A DNA stretch of 64,000 nucleotides, from NCBI RefSeq assembly GCF_023155745.1, contig NZ_JAKNUS010000012.1, forward strand, positions 1-64,000. The letters are read 5' to 3'. How positions within the stretch are numbered: position 1 is the stretch's first letter; every line of letters begins with the position of its first letter. Origin of the DNA: Microbacterium kunmingense (lineage in GTDB: Bacteria > Actinomycetota > Actinomycetes > Actinomycetales > Microbacteriaceae). The notes under the pieces are model-generated. The model was not told where the DNA came from. It was given only the letters and a program-made list of their open reading frames with translations, and did no database searches. Both the position numbers and the translations under genes were made by a program. This document shows positions 1 through 8,587 of the stretch, piece after piece.

Positions 1-165
1 GAGGGCGCGGCGAGCGGGGAGGAGGGGCGTGGGGAGGGCGCGGCGAGGGGGGAGGAGGGGCGTGGGGAGGGCGCGGCGAGGGGGGAGGAGGGGTGTGGGG
101 AGGGCGCGGCGAGGGGGGAGGGGTGCGGCGCGGACGCGGCGAGGGGGGAGGGGTGCGGCGCGGAC
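1..165. repeat. In-frame 33-bp and 30-bp tandem repeats in the ykoD-like linker
   Basis: At least three 33-bp units (about 4-36, 37-69, 70-102) are followed by two related 30-bp units. On the minus strand they encode 11-residue blocks (PSPRPSSPLAA type) and 10-residue blocks (SAPHPSPLAA type). Unit lengths are multiples of three, so copy-number change would alter linker length without breaking the frame. The array continues past the window edge. Confidence 0.85.
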
Positions 166-1091
166 GCCGCGAAGGGCGGGGCCGCCGGGCCGGGTGCCGC
201 GTCGAGCGCGGCGGTCAGCTCAGCGGGCGTCAGGGGGAGCGGGTCGAGCGGGTATCCGGCGGCGCGCAGCCGCAGCGCGGCGAGGGTCGACACGGGGAGC
301 CAGACGCCCATCGCGTGGAGCTCCTCCGCCCGGGTGCGCAGCACGTCATCGGTCGAGCCCTCGGCGAACAGCCGCCCCTCGGCATCGAGGACGACGACCC
401 GGTCGACGAGGCCGACGGCGGCGTCGAGGGTGTGCTCGACGAGGAGGATCGCGCGGTCGCCCGCCGCGACGATGTCGGCGAGCGCGGCATAGACCTCGTC
501 GATTCCGCGCGGGTCGAGGTTCGCGGTCGGCTCGTCGAGCACCAGCAGCGGTGAGCCGAGGGCAAGCGCGCACGCGATGGCCAGTCGCTGGCGACCGCCG
601 CCCGAGAGTCGGTCGGGGTTTTCGCGTCTCCGATCCCACAGCCCCACCCGGCGAAGCGCCGCCTCGGCGCGGCCGAGGACCTCACTTACCGGGAGTCGCA
701 GGTTTTCAGGCCCGAACGCGACCTCGTCGAGGAGCGTGCCGGTGACGAGCTGGGCGTCGGGATCCTGGAAGACCATCCCCACCCGCGTGCTCAGGGTCGA
801 CACCGGCGTGCTGCGGACGTCGAGGCCGTCGACCTGGAGGTCGCCGACGACCGCGGCGGGGACGGCCTGCGGGATGAGGCCGTTCAGCGCGAGCGTCAGC
901 GTCGACTTGCCTGAACCGCTGGGCCCGAGAAGGAGCACCACTTCGCCCGCTGCGACGTCGAGCGTGGCGGCGGCGGGGGTCGCTGCCTCCGATCCCTCAT
1001 AGGTGATCGCGACGTCCGTCGCGCGCAGGAGACGCGGGGCGTGGTCCCGCGCCGTGCGCGGGGCGGCGTGGTCGCGGGGGTGGGCGGGCAT
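1..1091 (-). CDS. ykoD: ECF transporter ATP-binding protein, YkoD-like (3' part beyond window)
   Basis: This is the energising ATPase of a group II energy-coupling-factor importer, probably for the thiamine precursor hydroxymethylpyrimidine if it works with the YkoE subunit at 2691-3260. Seen on the minus strand from ATG 1091: Walker A GPSGSGKST (complement of about 895-925), Q-loop FQDPDAQ, signature LSGGGRQR (complement of about 580-600), Walker B LLVLDEP and the H-loop EHTLD. After this first nucleotide-binding domain comes a Pro/Ser/Ala-rich linker made of 10- and 11-residue repeats, still open at base 1. YkoD proteins carry two ATPase domains, so the second probably lies outside the window. 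GAGGAC a few bases before the ATG is a weak ribosome site. The family is clear; the substrate is inferred from the neighbour. Confidence 0.85.
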   Translation of the reverse strand, partial: MPAHPRDHAAPRTARDHAPRLLRATDVAITYEGSEAATPAAATLDVAAGEVVLLLGPSGSGKSTLTLALNGLIPQAVPAAVVGDLQVDGLDVRSTPVSTLSTRVGMVFQDPDAQLVTGTLLDEVAFGPENLRLPVSEVLGRAEAALRRVGLWDRRRENPDRLSGGGRQRLAIACALALGSPLLVLDEPTANLDPRGIDEVYAALADIVAAGDRAILLVEHTLDAAVGLVDRVVVLDAEGRLFAEGSTDDVLRTRAEELHAMGVWLPVSTLAALRLRAAGYPLDPLPLTPAELTAALDAAPGPAAPPFAASAPHPSPLAASAPHPSPLAAPSPHPSSPLAAPSPRPSSPLAAPSPRPSSPLAAP

Positions 1092-1200
1092 GGGTCCTCG
1101 ATGGCTCGGTACCCCCAACTTAGCCTGCCCTAACCTCGCCCGACCCGTCGGTGTCTCGACGCTGCGCGTAGGCGCACGGCGCGGCGGCCCCGCCGCGCCG

Positions 1201-1288
1201 CGTCCCGAACTCCTGCACCGTCGACGCCCGCACGACCAGACCCGCCGGTTTCGCGCCACACGCTCCGGAATTGCAGGAGTTCGGGACG
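1201..1288. repeat. 17-bp perfect inverted repeat in the ykoD-dacC gap
   Basis: CGTCCCGAACTCCTGCA at 1201-1217 is exactly reversed and complemented at 1272-1288, with 54 nt between the arms. It lies between two genes transcribed away from each other. There is no T-run, so it does not look like an ordinary terminator. An arm core AACTCC/GGAGTT recurs in an imperfect repeat at 59096-59176, suggesting a dispersed REP-like element. Confidence 0.8.
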
Positions 1289-1365
1289 CCCAACAGCCGG
1301 AGAGCCGCCCGGGACTCGCGCTTTCCCGCGCGACGGGGTAAGCATGAGGGGCCGAAGGGGGAGCG

Positions 1366-2715
1366 GTGACGACGGAATTGGACGAGCGGGGCGACTTCGC
1401 CGACTTCGACGCGCTCATGCACGACGCCGCTCGAGCGCCCGAGGGGCTGGCCGACCCCCACCGCCGCCGCCGGCGACGATGGATCGGGTGGACGGTCGCC
1501 GTGGTGATCCTCGCCCTCGTGGTCGGCACACCGTCCGCGTACGTGACGTGGGCGCTGACCGCGCCGCTCCCCACCCCGGAGGCCACCTTCGCCGAGCCGA
1601 GCGTCACCGCGCCCGCCGCCGCGGCGCTCACGCTCCCCGCGCAGGGCTCGTCGGCGATCAGCGTCGCCGGCGCCGACGAGTACCTCGGCGCCGAAGCGGC
1701 GGGCATCTGGGCGACGTCCGGCCCGCAGGAACCGGCGCCGATGGCGAGCATCACGAAGCTCATCACCGCCCTCGTCGTGCTCGAGGCCCATCCGCTCGCC
1801 GGCCCGGAAGACCAGGGGCCGACCCTCTGGTTCGACGGCGCCGACGAGGACCTCTACGACGCGTACTACGTCCAGAACGTGACGATCGCGCCCATGCCGG
1901 CCGGCAGTTCGATGAGCCTCCGGGGCGCCCTCGCGACGATGCTCATCCCGTCGGCCAGCAACTACGCCGACGTCGTCTCGACGTGGGCCTTCGGCTCGCG
2001 CGCCTCCTTCGTCGCCGCCGCGCGCACCTGGCTCGACGCCCACGGCCTCGCAGGCACGACCGTCGTCGACCCGACCGGCATCAGCGCGCGCAACACCAGC
2101 ACCCCCGCCGACCTCATCGCGCTCGGGAGGATCGCGGCGGCGAACCCCGACATCGTGTCGATCGTCGGCACCCGGTCCGCCGCGATCGGGAGCGCCGGCA
2201 CCGTGCACAACACCAACGGCCTCCTGGGCACGGCCGGCATCACGGGCATGAAGACCGGCAACCTCGGCGCCGGCACGTTCGCCTTCCTCTACACCTCGCG
2301 GCTCGACGTCGGCGTCGGCACGCCCCTCACCGTGGTGGGCGTGATGCTCGGGGGCGAATCACGCGACGCGGTCAACGCCGACGTGCTGCGGCTGCTCGGC
2401 AGCATCCGGGAGGGCTTTCGCGACGTTCCCCTGGTGACGGCCGGTCAGGACCTCGGGGAGTTCACCACGCCCTGGGGCGCCCGCGCCGAGATCGTGACCG
2501 CGACGAGTGCCGACATCCGCACCTGGTCGGACACCCCGATCACGGTGACCTCCGACATCCGCGTGCCCGAGACGTACGAAGACGGCGAGGTCATCGGCAC
2601 GATCACCTGGACCGCCGGACCGCGTACTGAGACGGTCGACGCGGTGATCGAGGGCGACATCGACCCGCCCCTCGAGTGGTGGCGCCTGACTCACCCCTCC
2701 GAGCTCGGCGGCTGA
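1366..2715 (+). CDS. D-alanyl-D-alanine carboxypeptidase (peptidase S11), membrane anchored
   Basis: Predicted to trim the terminal D-Ala from peptidoglycan stem peptides on the outer face of the membrane. The 449-aa protein has a cytoplasmic basic stretch (RRRRRR near residue 34), one transmembrane helix (about 39-62), then an S11 penicillin-binding domain. The SxxK motif is S128-I-T-K131 and the KTG triad is K296-T-G298. The usual SxN motif reads S196-A-S-N199, so the Asn is shifted or replaced. The GTG start at 1366 follows a purine-rich AGGGGG. The 3' end overlaps the 3' end of ykoE on the other strand by 25 bp. A gene on the opposite strand between ykoE and ykoD is unusual. Confidence 0.88.
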   Translation: MTTELDERGDFADFDALMHDAARAPEGLADPHRRRRRRWIGWTVAVVILALVVGTPSAYVTWALTAPLPTPEATFAEPSVTAPAAAALTLPAQGSSAISVAGADEYLGAEAAGIWATSGPQEPAPMASITKLITALVVLEAHPLAGPEDQGPTLWFDGADEDLYDAYYVQNVTIAPMPAGSSMSLRGALATMLIPSASNYADVVSTWAFGSRASFVAAARTWLDAHGLAGTTVVDPTGISARNTSTPADLIALGRIAAANPDIVSIVGTRSAAIGSAGTVHNTNGLLGTAGITGMKTGNLGAGTFAFLYTSRLDVGVGTPLTVVGVMLGGESRDAVNADVLRLLGSIREGFRDVPLVTAGQDLGEFTTPWGARAEIVTATSADIRTWSDTPITVTSDIRVPETYEDGEVIGTITWTAGPRTETVDAVIEGDIDPPLEWWRLTHPSELGG

Positions 2716-3260
2716 GGAACCCGGGGGCGGACGCCCGCCCGCCGCAGGGCGCGGCCGACGCCGAGGCCGACTGCCGTCCAGGCGATCGGTCCGAGGACGA
2801 AGAGGGCGACATAAACGACCTGACCCCACTCGGGGAACTGCGTCACATCGGCCGCGAACCAGATCGCCGCGCCGATGACGACCCCCACGACGACGGCCGA
2901 GACGAAGAAGCGCCACGCCTCCCATCGGCGGTACCGGGTAAGGGCGGCCACACCCTCCTGCAGCAGGCCGATCAGGATCGCCGTGCCGATGTACCGCCCG
3001 ATCCACACCGGCACCACGGCGCTCGCCACGAGCGCCGCGATGAGGTGCGTCAGCAGCGCGACCCAGGGCTGTCGCAGCAGCTCCTGCGCGATCACCCCAG
3101 GAAGGACATGGATGCCGAGGACGAGGCCGTACAGGATCGGCCAGGTGGCCACGATCACGCCGCTGAGGGCCCCCGCGCCGGCCTGGAGCACACCCGTCGC
3201 CACGCCGATCGCCGCGCACGTCAAGAGCACGCGGGTCGTCAGGGGCGCGGGTCGGGCCAC
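2691..3260 (-). CDS. ykoE: ECF transporter substrate-binding (S) component, YkoE family
   Basis: Membrane substrate-capture subunit expected to pair with the YkoD ATPase and a YkoC transmembrane subunit; the family is linked to hydroxymethylpyrimidine/thiamine uptake. The 189-aa protein is almost entirely hydrophobic with five to six helices, the usual YkoE size, and has the conserved TRYRRWEAWRFFVS segment near residue 108 and a basic C-terminus. The GTG start at 3260 is preceded by GGAAAC. No thiamine-pyrophosphate riboswitch signature was recognised in the short leader (3261-3330). It is separated from the ATPase gene by the convergent carboxypeptidase gene, so it needs its own promoter. 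Family assignment is from remembered sequence pattern. Confidence 0.8.
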   Translation of the reverse strand: MARPAPLTTRVLLTCAAIGVATGVLQAGAGALSGVIVATWPILYGLVLGIHVLPGVIAQELLRQPWVALLTHLIAALVASAVVPVWIGRYIGTAILIGLLQEGVAALTRYRRWEAWRFFVSAVVVGVVIGAAIWFAADVTQFPEWGQVVYVALFVLGPIAWTAVGLGVGRALRRAGVRPRVPQPPSSEG

Positions 3261-3403
3261 GTTTCCAGCGTAAAGCGGATCTCATCGAGTTCTCATCTGG
3301 AATGCGTTCTCTGAGTTTCGCCTGTGAGTTACGTTAGCCCGACGTGCGCGCCGCCGATGCCGCGCACGCCTCGCTCTACACCATCCTCGTTGGGAGCCTT
3401 TCT

Positions 3404-6400
3404 ATGGGTCGATCCTCCGTGAGAGCAGCCGCGGTCGTCACACTCGCCGCCCTGTTCACCGGGTCCGCAGCAACCGGCGCCTATGCCGCGACACCCGTGG
3501 AGGAGGTGACACCCCCCACCCCCATCGATTCCCCCACCGGCTCGTACATCGTGCTGCTCGAGGAAGAGCCCGTCGCGACGTACGAGGGCGGCGAGGCGGG
3601 CCTCGCGCCCACCAAGCCCGACGAGGGCCAGAAGCTCGACACGCAGTCGCAGGCCGTCGAGGAGTACTCGACCTTCCTCGCCGAACGGCAGCAGGATGTC
3701 GCGGCCGAGACCGGCGTCGACCCTGCGGCGACCTACCAGCTGACCCTGAACGGCTTCAGCGCCAAGATGTCGCCCGAGCAGGCCGCGAAGGTCGCCGGAA
3801 CGGACGGCGTCATCGGCGTGTACCCCGACGAGATCCGCCACCCCGACGCCGTCCCCTCCACCGAGTTCCTCGGTCTCGAGGGCGCCGGGGGCGTCTGGGA
3901 GCAGGTCGGCGGTGTGGATGCCGCGGGTGAGGGTGTCGTCGTCGGTGTCATCGACACCGGAATCGCCCCCGAGAACCCCTCGTTCGCCGGTGACCCGCTG
4001 GGTACCACTCCGGGCACGGGGGAGCCGTACCTCGAGGGCAACGAGGTCGTCTTCGACAAGGCCGACGGCACGCAGTTCCGCGCGGAGCGCGTGACCGGCG
4101 ACGCGTGGGACGAGTCGGAGTACTCCACCAAGCTCATCGGTGCGCGCTACTTCGGTGACGGCGCTGCCGCCGCGGGCTTCACGTTCGAGGCCGAGTACGT
4201 CTCGCCGCGCGACAACGACGGCCACGGCTCGCACACCGCCGGCACGGCTGCCGGCAACGACCAGGTCGCCGCGTCGATCGAGGGCATCGACCTCGGTGCG
4301 ATCTCCGGTGTCGCGCCCGCCGCGAAGGTCTCGGCCTACAAGGCGTGCTGGGCCGGTCCCGACCCGCTCGTCACCACCGACGACATCTGCGCCCTGAGCG
4401 ACCTGCTCGACGCGATCGACACCGCGGTGGCCGACGGCGTCGACGTCATCAACTACTCGATCGGTGGCGGCGCAGCATCCTCCACTTGGCAGCCGGACGA
4501 CATCTCGTTCTTCAACGCCGCCATCGCGGGAGTGTTCGTGTCGGTCAGCGCCGGCAACAGCGGCCCCGACGCCTCGACCGCCGACCACGCCTCGCCGTGG
4601 TACGCCACCGTCGCCGCCTCGACGATCCCGACCTGGGAGGGCAGCGTGCAGCTGCCGAACGGCTTCCTCGAAGCCGGTGCCTCGGTCACCGTGCAGGAGG
4701 GTGAGGAGGTCACCGGCCCGGTCGTCTACGCCGGCGACATCCCGGCCGCCGGAGCGAACGCCGCCGATGCCGCGCTGTGCTTCCTCGACACCGTCGACCC
4801 GGCGCAGGCCGCGGGCAAGATCGTCGTCTGCGACCGCGGCGTGAACGCGCGCGTGGAGAAGTCGCAGGAGGTCGCCGCCGCCGGCGGAACCGGGATGATC
4901 CTCGTGAACGTCACCCCCGGGTCGCTCGACAACGACTTCCACTCGGTTCCGACCGTGCACCTGGATGCCGCTGCGCGCCCCGCGCTGCTGGACTACGTCC
5001 AGAACACCGTCGACCCGACCGCGACCCTGATCGGCGGCAACATCACCGGCACCGAGACGCCGGTGCCGCAGGTGGCCGGGTTCTCCAGCCGCGGCCCCAT
5101 GCTCGCCGACGGCAGTGATGTGCTGAAGCCCGACATCGCCGCCCCCGGTGTGGCGATCCTCGCCGCGGTGCAGAACGATGCCGACGGCAACCCCGCCTAC
5201 GGCGTGCTCTCGGGCACCTCGATGGCAGCACCGCACATCGCCGGGCTCGGCGCGCTGTACCTCAGCGAGAACCCGCTGGCCACGCCCGACGAGGTGAAGT
5301 CGGCGATGATGACCACCGCCTACGACACCGTGAACGCCGACGGGACCGCCAACACCGACCCGTTCGCACAGGGCGCCGGGCAGGTCGACGCGCGACGCTT
5401 CCTCGACCCGGGTCTGCTGTACCTCAACGGCCCGGCCGACTGGGCGGCGTTCGTCGAGGGTGTGGGGAACTTCGACTTCGACGGCATCGAGCCCATCGAC
5501 GGCAGCGACCTGAACCTGGCCTCGATCGCGATCGGCACGCTCTCCAGCGAGCAGACCGTGACCCGCACCCTCACCGCGACGCGCCCCGGCACGTACACGG
5601 TGGCGGCCTCGATCCCCGGTGTGAACGTCTCGGTCGAGCCGTCGACGCTCACCTTCGGTGCGGCCGGCGAAAGCCAGTCGTTCTCGGTGACGATCTCCAA
5701 CGCCTCGGCTCCGGTCGAGCAGTGGGCGACCGGCTTCCTCACCTGGACCGGCGGTGACGGCACCACGGTGCGCTCGCCGCTCGCGGTCCAGCCCGTGACA
5801 GCGGATGCTCCGGCGACGGCGTCGGGCGAAGGGATCACCGGCAGCACGGATGTGACCATCACGCCCGGTGTGACCGGCGATCTGGCGCTGAACCTCTCGG
5901 GCCTTGCCCCGGTGAGCCTGCTCACCGATCCCGCGAACCCCGTCGAGGGTCACACCGGAAACGAGAACTCCGGTGACGCGAACGGCGACGTCGCGTGGAT
6001 CGTCGACGTGGCCGAGGGCGCGACGCTCGCACAGTGGAAGCTCGATTCGTCGGATGACGAGGGCAGCGACCTCGACCTGTTCGTGTACCGCGTCGTGGCT
6101 CCGGACGACCTCCGCTACTACGAGTCGTGGACGTCGGCGACGGCCTCGGCCGATGAGCAGGTGAGCCTTGACAACCCCGAGGCGGGCACCTATCTCGTCA
6201 TCGCGAACATGTACTCGATCACCCAGCCGCTGACGTGGGACCTCACCTCTGCGGTCGTCACCCCCGGTGGCGCCGGATCGTTCACCGCGACGCCGAACCC
6301 GCTGCCGGTGCAGCAGGGCGTGCCCGCGACCTACACGGTCACGTGGTCGGGCCTGGAGCCCGGCACTCGCTACCTCGGCGTCGTCGGCTACGGCGACTCG

Positions 6401-6988
6401 GCGGTGCGGACTGTCGTCGAGGTCGACCCGGGCGCTGCGGCTCCGGTCGCGGTCGAGGCACCGTCGATCAGCGGTACCCCGAAGATCGGACGCACCCTCA
6501 CCGCCGACCCCGGCACGTGGGACCCGGCCGAGGTGACGGTGGCCTACCAGTGGCTCCGCAACGGTGAGCCGATCGAGGGGGCGACCTCCGACCGGTACCG
6601 CGTGACCCGCGACGATCAGGGTGCGGCCCTGTCGGTGCGCGTCACCGCCACAGCGGAGGGGAACATCAACCCCGGCACCGCGACGAGCGCCGAGGTGTAC
6701 GTCAAGGTCGCCTCCGACACGCGGGTGAGCCTCAACCGCTACGTCGGGTCGAGCTCGCAGGACTTCGTCGCCACGGTGACGGTCTCGGCGCGAAACGGCG
6801 TCGTGCCCGAGGGTGATGTGACCCTGTACGTGGATGCCAAGAAGTACACCGGCACCCTCGTGAACGGCCAGGTCGCCTTCCCGCTTCCCAAGCAGAGCCG
6901 CGGCGTGCACGTGGTGATCGCGCAGTACGGCGGAAGCAACACGGTGGAGGCCTCGACCGGGCTCTCCGGGTTCCTCGTGCTCCGCTGA
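3404..6988 (+). CDS. Secreted subtilisin-like serine protease (S8) with PA and Ig-like domains
   Basis: Large exported protease, 1194 aa from ATG 3404, chosen because GGGAG lies just upstream and a good signal peptide follows (MGRSSVRAA..., likely cut after AYA near residue 28). Order: inhibitor I9-like prodomain (about 35-135, starting GSYIVLLEEEP); S8 catalytic domain with D184 (VIDTG), H274 (DGHGSHTAG) and S606 (SGTSMAAPH); a protease-associated insert between His and Ser (CFLDTVDPAQAAGKIVVCDRG); an Fn3-like domain; a PPC-like beta domain (about 850-950); an Ig-like repeat (YQWLRNGEPIEGAT); and a final beta-sandwich. No LPxTG or lipobox is visible, so it is probably released. A possible promoter is TTCTCT (3307-3312), 17 nt, TACGTT (3330-3335). 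A GTG at 3344 would add 20 residues before the signal peptide. Confidence 0.93.
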   Translation: MGRSSVRAAAVVTLAALFTGSAATGAYAATPVEEVTPPTPIDSPTGSYIVLLEEEPVATYEGGEAGLAPTKPDEGQKLDTQSQAVEEYSTFLAERQQDVAAETGVDPAATYQLTLNGFSAKMSPEQAAKVAGTDGVIGVYPDEIRHPDAVPSTEFLGLEGAGGVWEQVGGVDAAGEGVVVGVIDTGIAPENPSFAGDPLGTTPGTGEPYLEGNEVVFDKADGTQFRAERVTGDAWDESEYSTKLIGARYFGDGAAAAGFTFEAEYVSPRDNDGHGSHTAGTAAGNDQVAASIEGIDLGAISGVAPAAKVSAYKACWAGPDPLVTTDDICALSDLLDAIDTAVADGVDVINYSIGGGAASSTWQPDDISFFNAAIAGVFVSVSAGNSGPDASTADHASPWYATVAASTIPTWEGSVQLPNGFLEAGASVTVQEGEEVTGPVVYAGDIPAAGANAADAALCFLDTVDPAQAAGKIVVCDRGVNARVEKSQEVAAAGGTGMILVNVTPGSLDNDFHSVPTVHLDAAARPALLDYVQNTVDPTATLIGGNITGTETPVPQVAGFSSRGPMLADGSDVLKPDIAAPGVAILAAVQNDADGNPAYGVLSGTSMAAPHIAGLGALYLSENPLATPDEVKSAMMTTAYDTVNADGTANTDPFAQGAGQVDARRFLDPGLLYLNGPADWAAFVEGVGNFDFDGIEPIDGSDLNLASIAIGTLSSEQTVTRTLTATRPGTYTVAASIPGVNVSVEPSTLTFGAAGESQSFSVTISNASAPVEQWATGFLTWTGGDGTTVRSPLAVQPVTADAPATASGEGITGSTDVTITPGVTGDLALNLSGLAPVSLLTDPANPVEGHTGNENSGDANGDVAWIVDVAEGATLAQWKLDSSDDEGSDLDLFVYRVVAPDDLRYYESWTSATASADEQVSLDNPEAGTYLVIANMYSITQPLTWDLTSAVVTPGGAGSFTATPNPLPVQQGVPATYTVTWSGLEPGTRYLGVVGYGDSAVRTVVEVDPGAAAPVAVEAPSISGTPKIGRTLTADPGTWDPAEVTVAYQWLRNGEPIEGATSDRYRVTRDDQGAALSVRVTATAEGNINPGTATSAEVYVKVASDTRVSLNRYVGSSSQDFVATVTVSARNGVVPEGDVTLYVDAKKYTGTLVNGQVAFPLPKQSRGVHVVIAQYGGSNTVEASTGLSGFLVLR

Positions 6989-7011
6989 CGCGGGGTACGA
7001 CGGCGCTGACG

Positions 7012-7053
7012 ACGCCAGCGGCGTCCGGGCTTCGGCTCGGGCGCCGCTGGCGT
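7012..7053. terminator. Hairpin between convergent protease and pirin genes
   Basis: ACGCCAGCGGCG at 7012-7023 pairs perfectly with CGCCGCTGGCGT at 7042-7053. The loop contains a smaller CGGGC-TTCG-GCTCG stem-loop. A strong GC stem between two convergent genes fits a bidirectional terminator, although no clear T-run follows on either strand. Confidence 0.6.
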
Positions 7054-7060
7054 GTCTGCG

Positions 7061-7118
7061 CTAAACCCGGCGGCGCTGGCGCGTGAGAACTAAACCCGGC
7101 GGCGCCGGCGCGTGAGAC
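7061..7118. repeat. 29-bp tandem duplication at the pirin stop codon
   Basis: Two adjacent 29-bp copies (7061-7089 and 7090-7118) of a CTAAACCCGGCGGCGC... unit differ at two positions. The pirin TAG stop (complement of 7090-7092) sits exactly at the junction, so the second copy encodes the last residues of pirin and the first lies just beyond the stop. Confidence 0.85.
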
Positions 7119-8160
7119 GTACAGCCGGAAGCGGTGGGGCCGGGATCCACTCGTCACCGTGGTCGATCACCCGACCGAAGCGCTCGCCGCGGGCCTGCCA
7201 GGCCTCCCGTGCCTCGACGATCTCCTCGTGCGAGCGACCGACGAAGTTCCACCACATGACGATCTCGTCCTCGAACGGTTCGCCTCCGAGGAGGAAGACG
7301 GACGCGTCATCCGTACTCGACAGCTCCACCTCGTTTCGGTGGGTTCCGAGATACAGCAGGTGGCGGTTGTCGACGGATGCCGCGGGGCGCGGGTCTCGGG
7401 ATGCCGCGGCGCGGCCGTCCGACTCGTCGGCGGCGTCGGCGCCGACCGCGTTGTCGAGCACGTCGACCACGCCGGTCAGGCCGAGGAGCGCATGCTCCCA
7501 GTCCTGCCGCAGCGGCACGCGGACCCGCGACCCGGCGGGGATGCGGATCTCGGCGCCGACGATGGGCGTGAAGGCGCTCGCCGGCGACGCCACGCCGCCG
7601 AGACTTCCCATCACGACGGTCGCCTCGCCGTCGGCTCCGGCGGTCGCCGCCAGGCGGAGGGTGGGCAGCGACTCGTGCCGCTCGAAGTCGGGCGCGCCGT
7701 TCCGCCGTGAGTCGGGGAGCGCGACCCACAGCTGAAGAGCGTCGAGCGCGGTCGGGCCATCGCCGAGGGAGTATTCCGAGTGCGAGATGCCCGCGCCGCT
7801 CGTCATGAGGTTCAGCGCGCCGCGGCGCACCACGACGTCGCTGCCGACCGAATCGCGATGGCGCACCTCCCCGACGAGGGGCCACGTGACCGTCTGCAGT
7901 CCGATGTGCGGGTGGGGCTCGACCCGCATCGTGGTCTCTTGCGGACCGAACCGATCCAGGAAGCACCACGCACCGACGAGCGGCAGGTCGCGCTGGGGGA
8001 GGGCGCGGTAGACCTCCATCCCCCGCACGCCGCCGAGCGGTACCTCCCGCGCCTCGAGCAGCAGGGTCCGAGGTCCGTCGCACTCGACGGCCGCGGAGAG
8101 TTCAGCCGAGGCGTCCAGCCCGCCGGCCGTCCCCTGCGCCGGTGCGTCGAGGCGGGTCAC
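7090..8160 (-). CDS. Pirin family protein
   Basis: Bicupin metal-binding protein of the pirin family, 356 aa. Some members act as quercetin dioxygenases or redox sensors; the role here is unknown. The N-terminal cupin carries the metal-site pattern PHPHIGLQTVTW and a later HSEYS segment (GAGISHSEYSLGDG), both typical of pirins. A C-terminal pirin domain contains GGEPFEDEIVMWWNFVGRSHEEI. The GTG start at 8160 overlaps the stop of the upstream GNAT gene as GTGA, which implies translational coupling; earlier in-frame starts would run deep into that gene. The C-terminus RLTRRRRRV is very basic and is encoded by the duplicated 29-bp unit. Confidence 0.9.
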   Translation of the reverse strand: MTRLDAPAQGTAGGLDASAELSAAVECDGPRTLLLEAREVPLGGVRGMEVYRALPQRDLPLVGAWCFLDRFGPQETTMRVEPHPHIGLQTVTWPLVGEVRHRDSVGSDVVVRRGALNLMTSGAGISHSEYSLGDGPTALDALQLWVALPDSRRNGAPDFERHESLPTLRLAATAGADGEATVVMGSLGGVASPASAFTPIVGAEIRIPAGSRVRVPLRQDWEHALLGLTGVVDVLDNAVGADAADESDGRAAASRDPRPAASVDNRHLLYLGTHRNEVELSSTDDASVFLLGGEPFEDEIVMWWNFVGRSHEEIVEAREAWQARGERFGRVIDHGDEWIPAPPLPAVRLTRRRRRV

Positions 8161-8477
8161 GGTCGGGGTTCCGGCCAGTCGACCTGGAGGCCCTCGACGT
8201 CGTGCTTGCCGAGCCAACGGGCGACGAACGGGCAACGGGGCACGACCGTGCCACCGCGCGCCGCGACATCCGCCATCGCCTGGCCGACGAGGGTGCCGCC
8301 CAGCCCGCGCCCGGCGAAAGCCTCATCGATCTCGGTGTGGATGAACAGCTCGCGACCGCGGGAGTCGGTGATGAACTGCGAGAAGCCGCCGAGCGCGTCG
8401 CCGACATGGATCTCGTAGCGGCCGGTCTCATCGTTGCGGGTGACGGTGATGCTGTCGGTGTCGGTCTCGTCGCTCAC
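8157..8477 (-). CDS. Small GNAT-family N-acetyltransferase (YjdJ-like)
   Basis: Single-domain acetyltransferase of 106 aa, the normal size for the short YjdJ/COG2388 subgroup. The acetyl-CoA signature is visible as IDEAFAGRGLGGTLVGQAM near residues 52-70, and the FVARWLGKHD segment near the end is typical of the subgroup. The substrate is unknown. It is the first gene of a two-gene unit with pirin (GTGA overlap). On the other side it faces the helicase gene across about 110 bp. Confidence 0.87.
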   Translation of the reverse strand: MSDETDTDSITVTRNDETGRYEIHVGDALGGFSQFITDSRGRELFIHTEIDEAFAGRGLGGTLVGQAMADVAARGGTVVPRCPFVARWLGKHDVEGLQVDWPEPRP

Positions 8478-8587
8478 GGGCGTCCTTCCGTTGTGAGTCC
8501 CAACCTAAGCCGCTCCACCGGCATTCCGCGAGGATGTCGCCGGGCTGCGGCACGCCGCCCGGCGCTGTGATCAGGCAGACTCGCTGG

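Noticed and set aside
1120..1138. DtxR/IdeR iron box upstream of the ykoD-like gene
   Set aside because: The right half (CTAACCTCG) resembles the consensus but the left half matches at only about five of nine positions, and an ECF vitamin transporter is not an expected iron-regulated gene.
3261..3343. Thiamine-pyrophosphate riboswitch for ykoE
   Set aside because: No CTGAGA-type core or paired helices were recognised, and the leader is too short.
3329..6910. Very long open frame on the minus strand opposite the subtilase gene (and similar ones at 8474-11551, 14519-16369, 16378-18684, 59688-62393)
   Set aside because: They are antisense to clearly recognised genes, have Arg/Gly/Val-rich low-complexity translations and no family motifs. 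They arise because G/C third positions rarely produce stops on the other strand.
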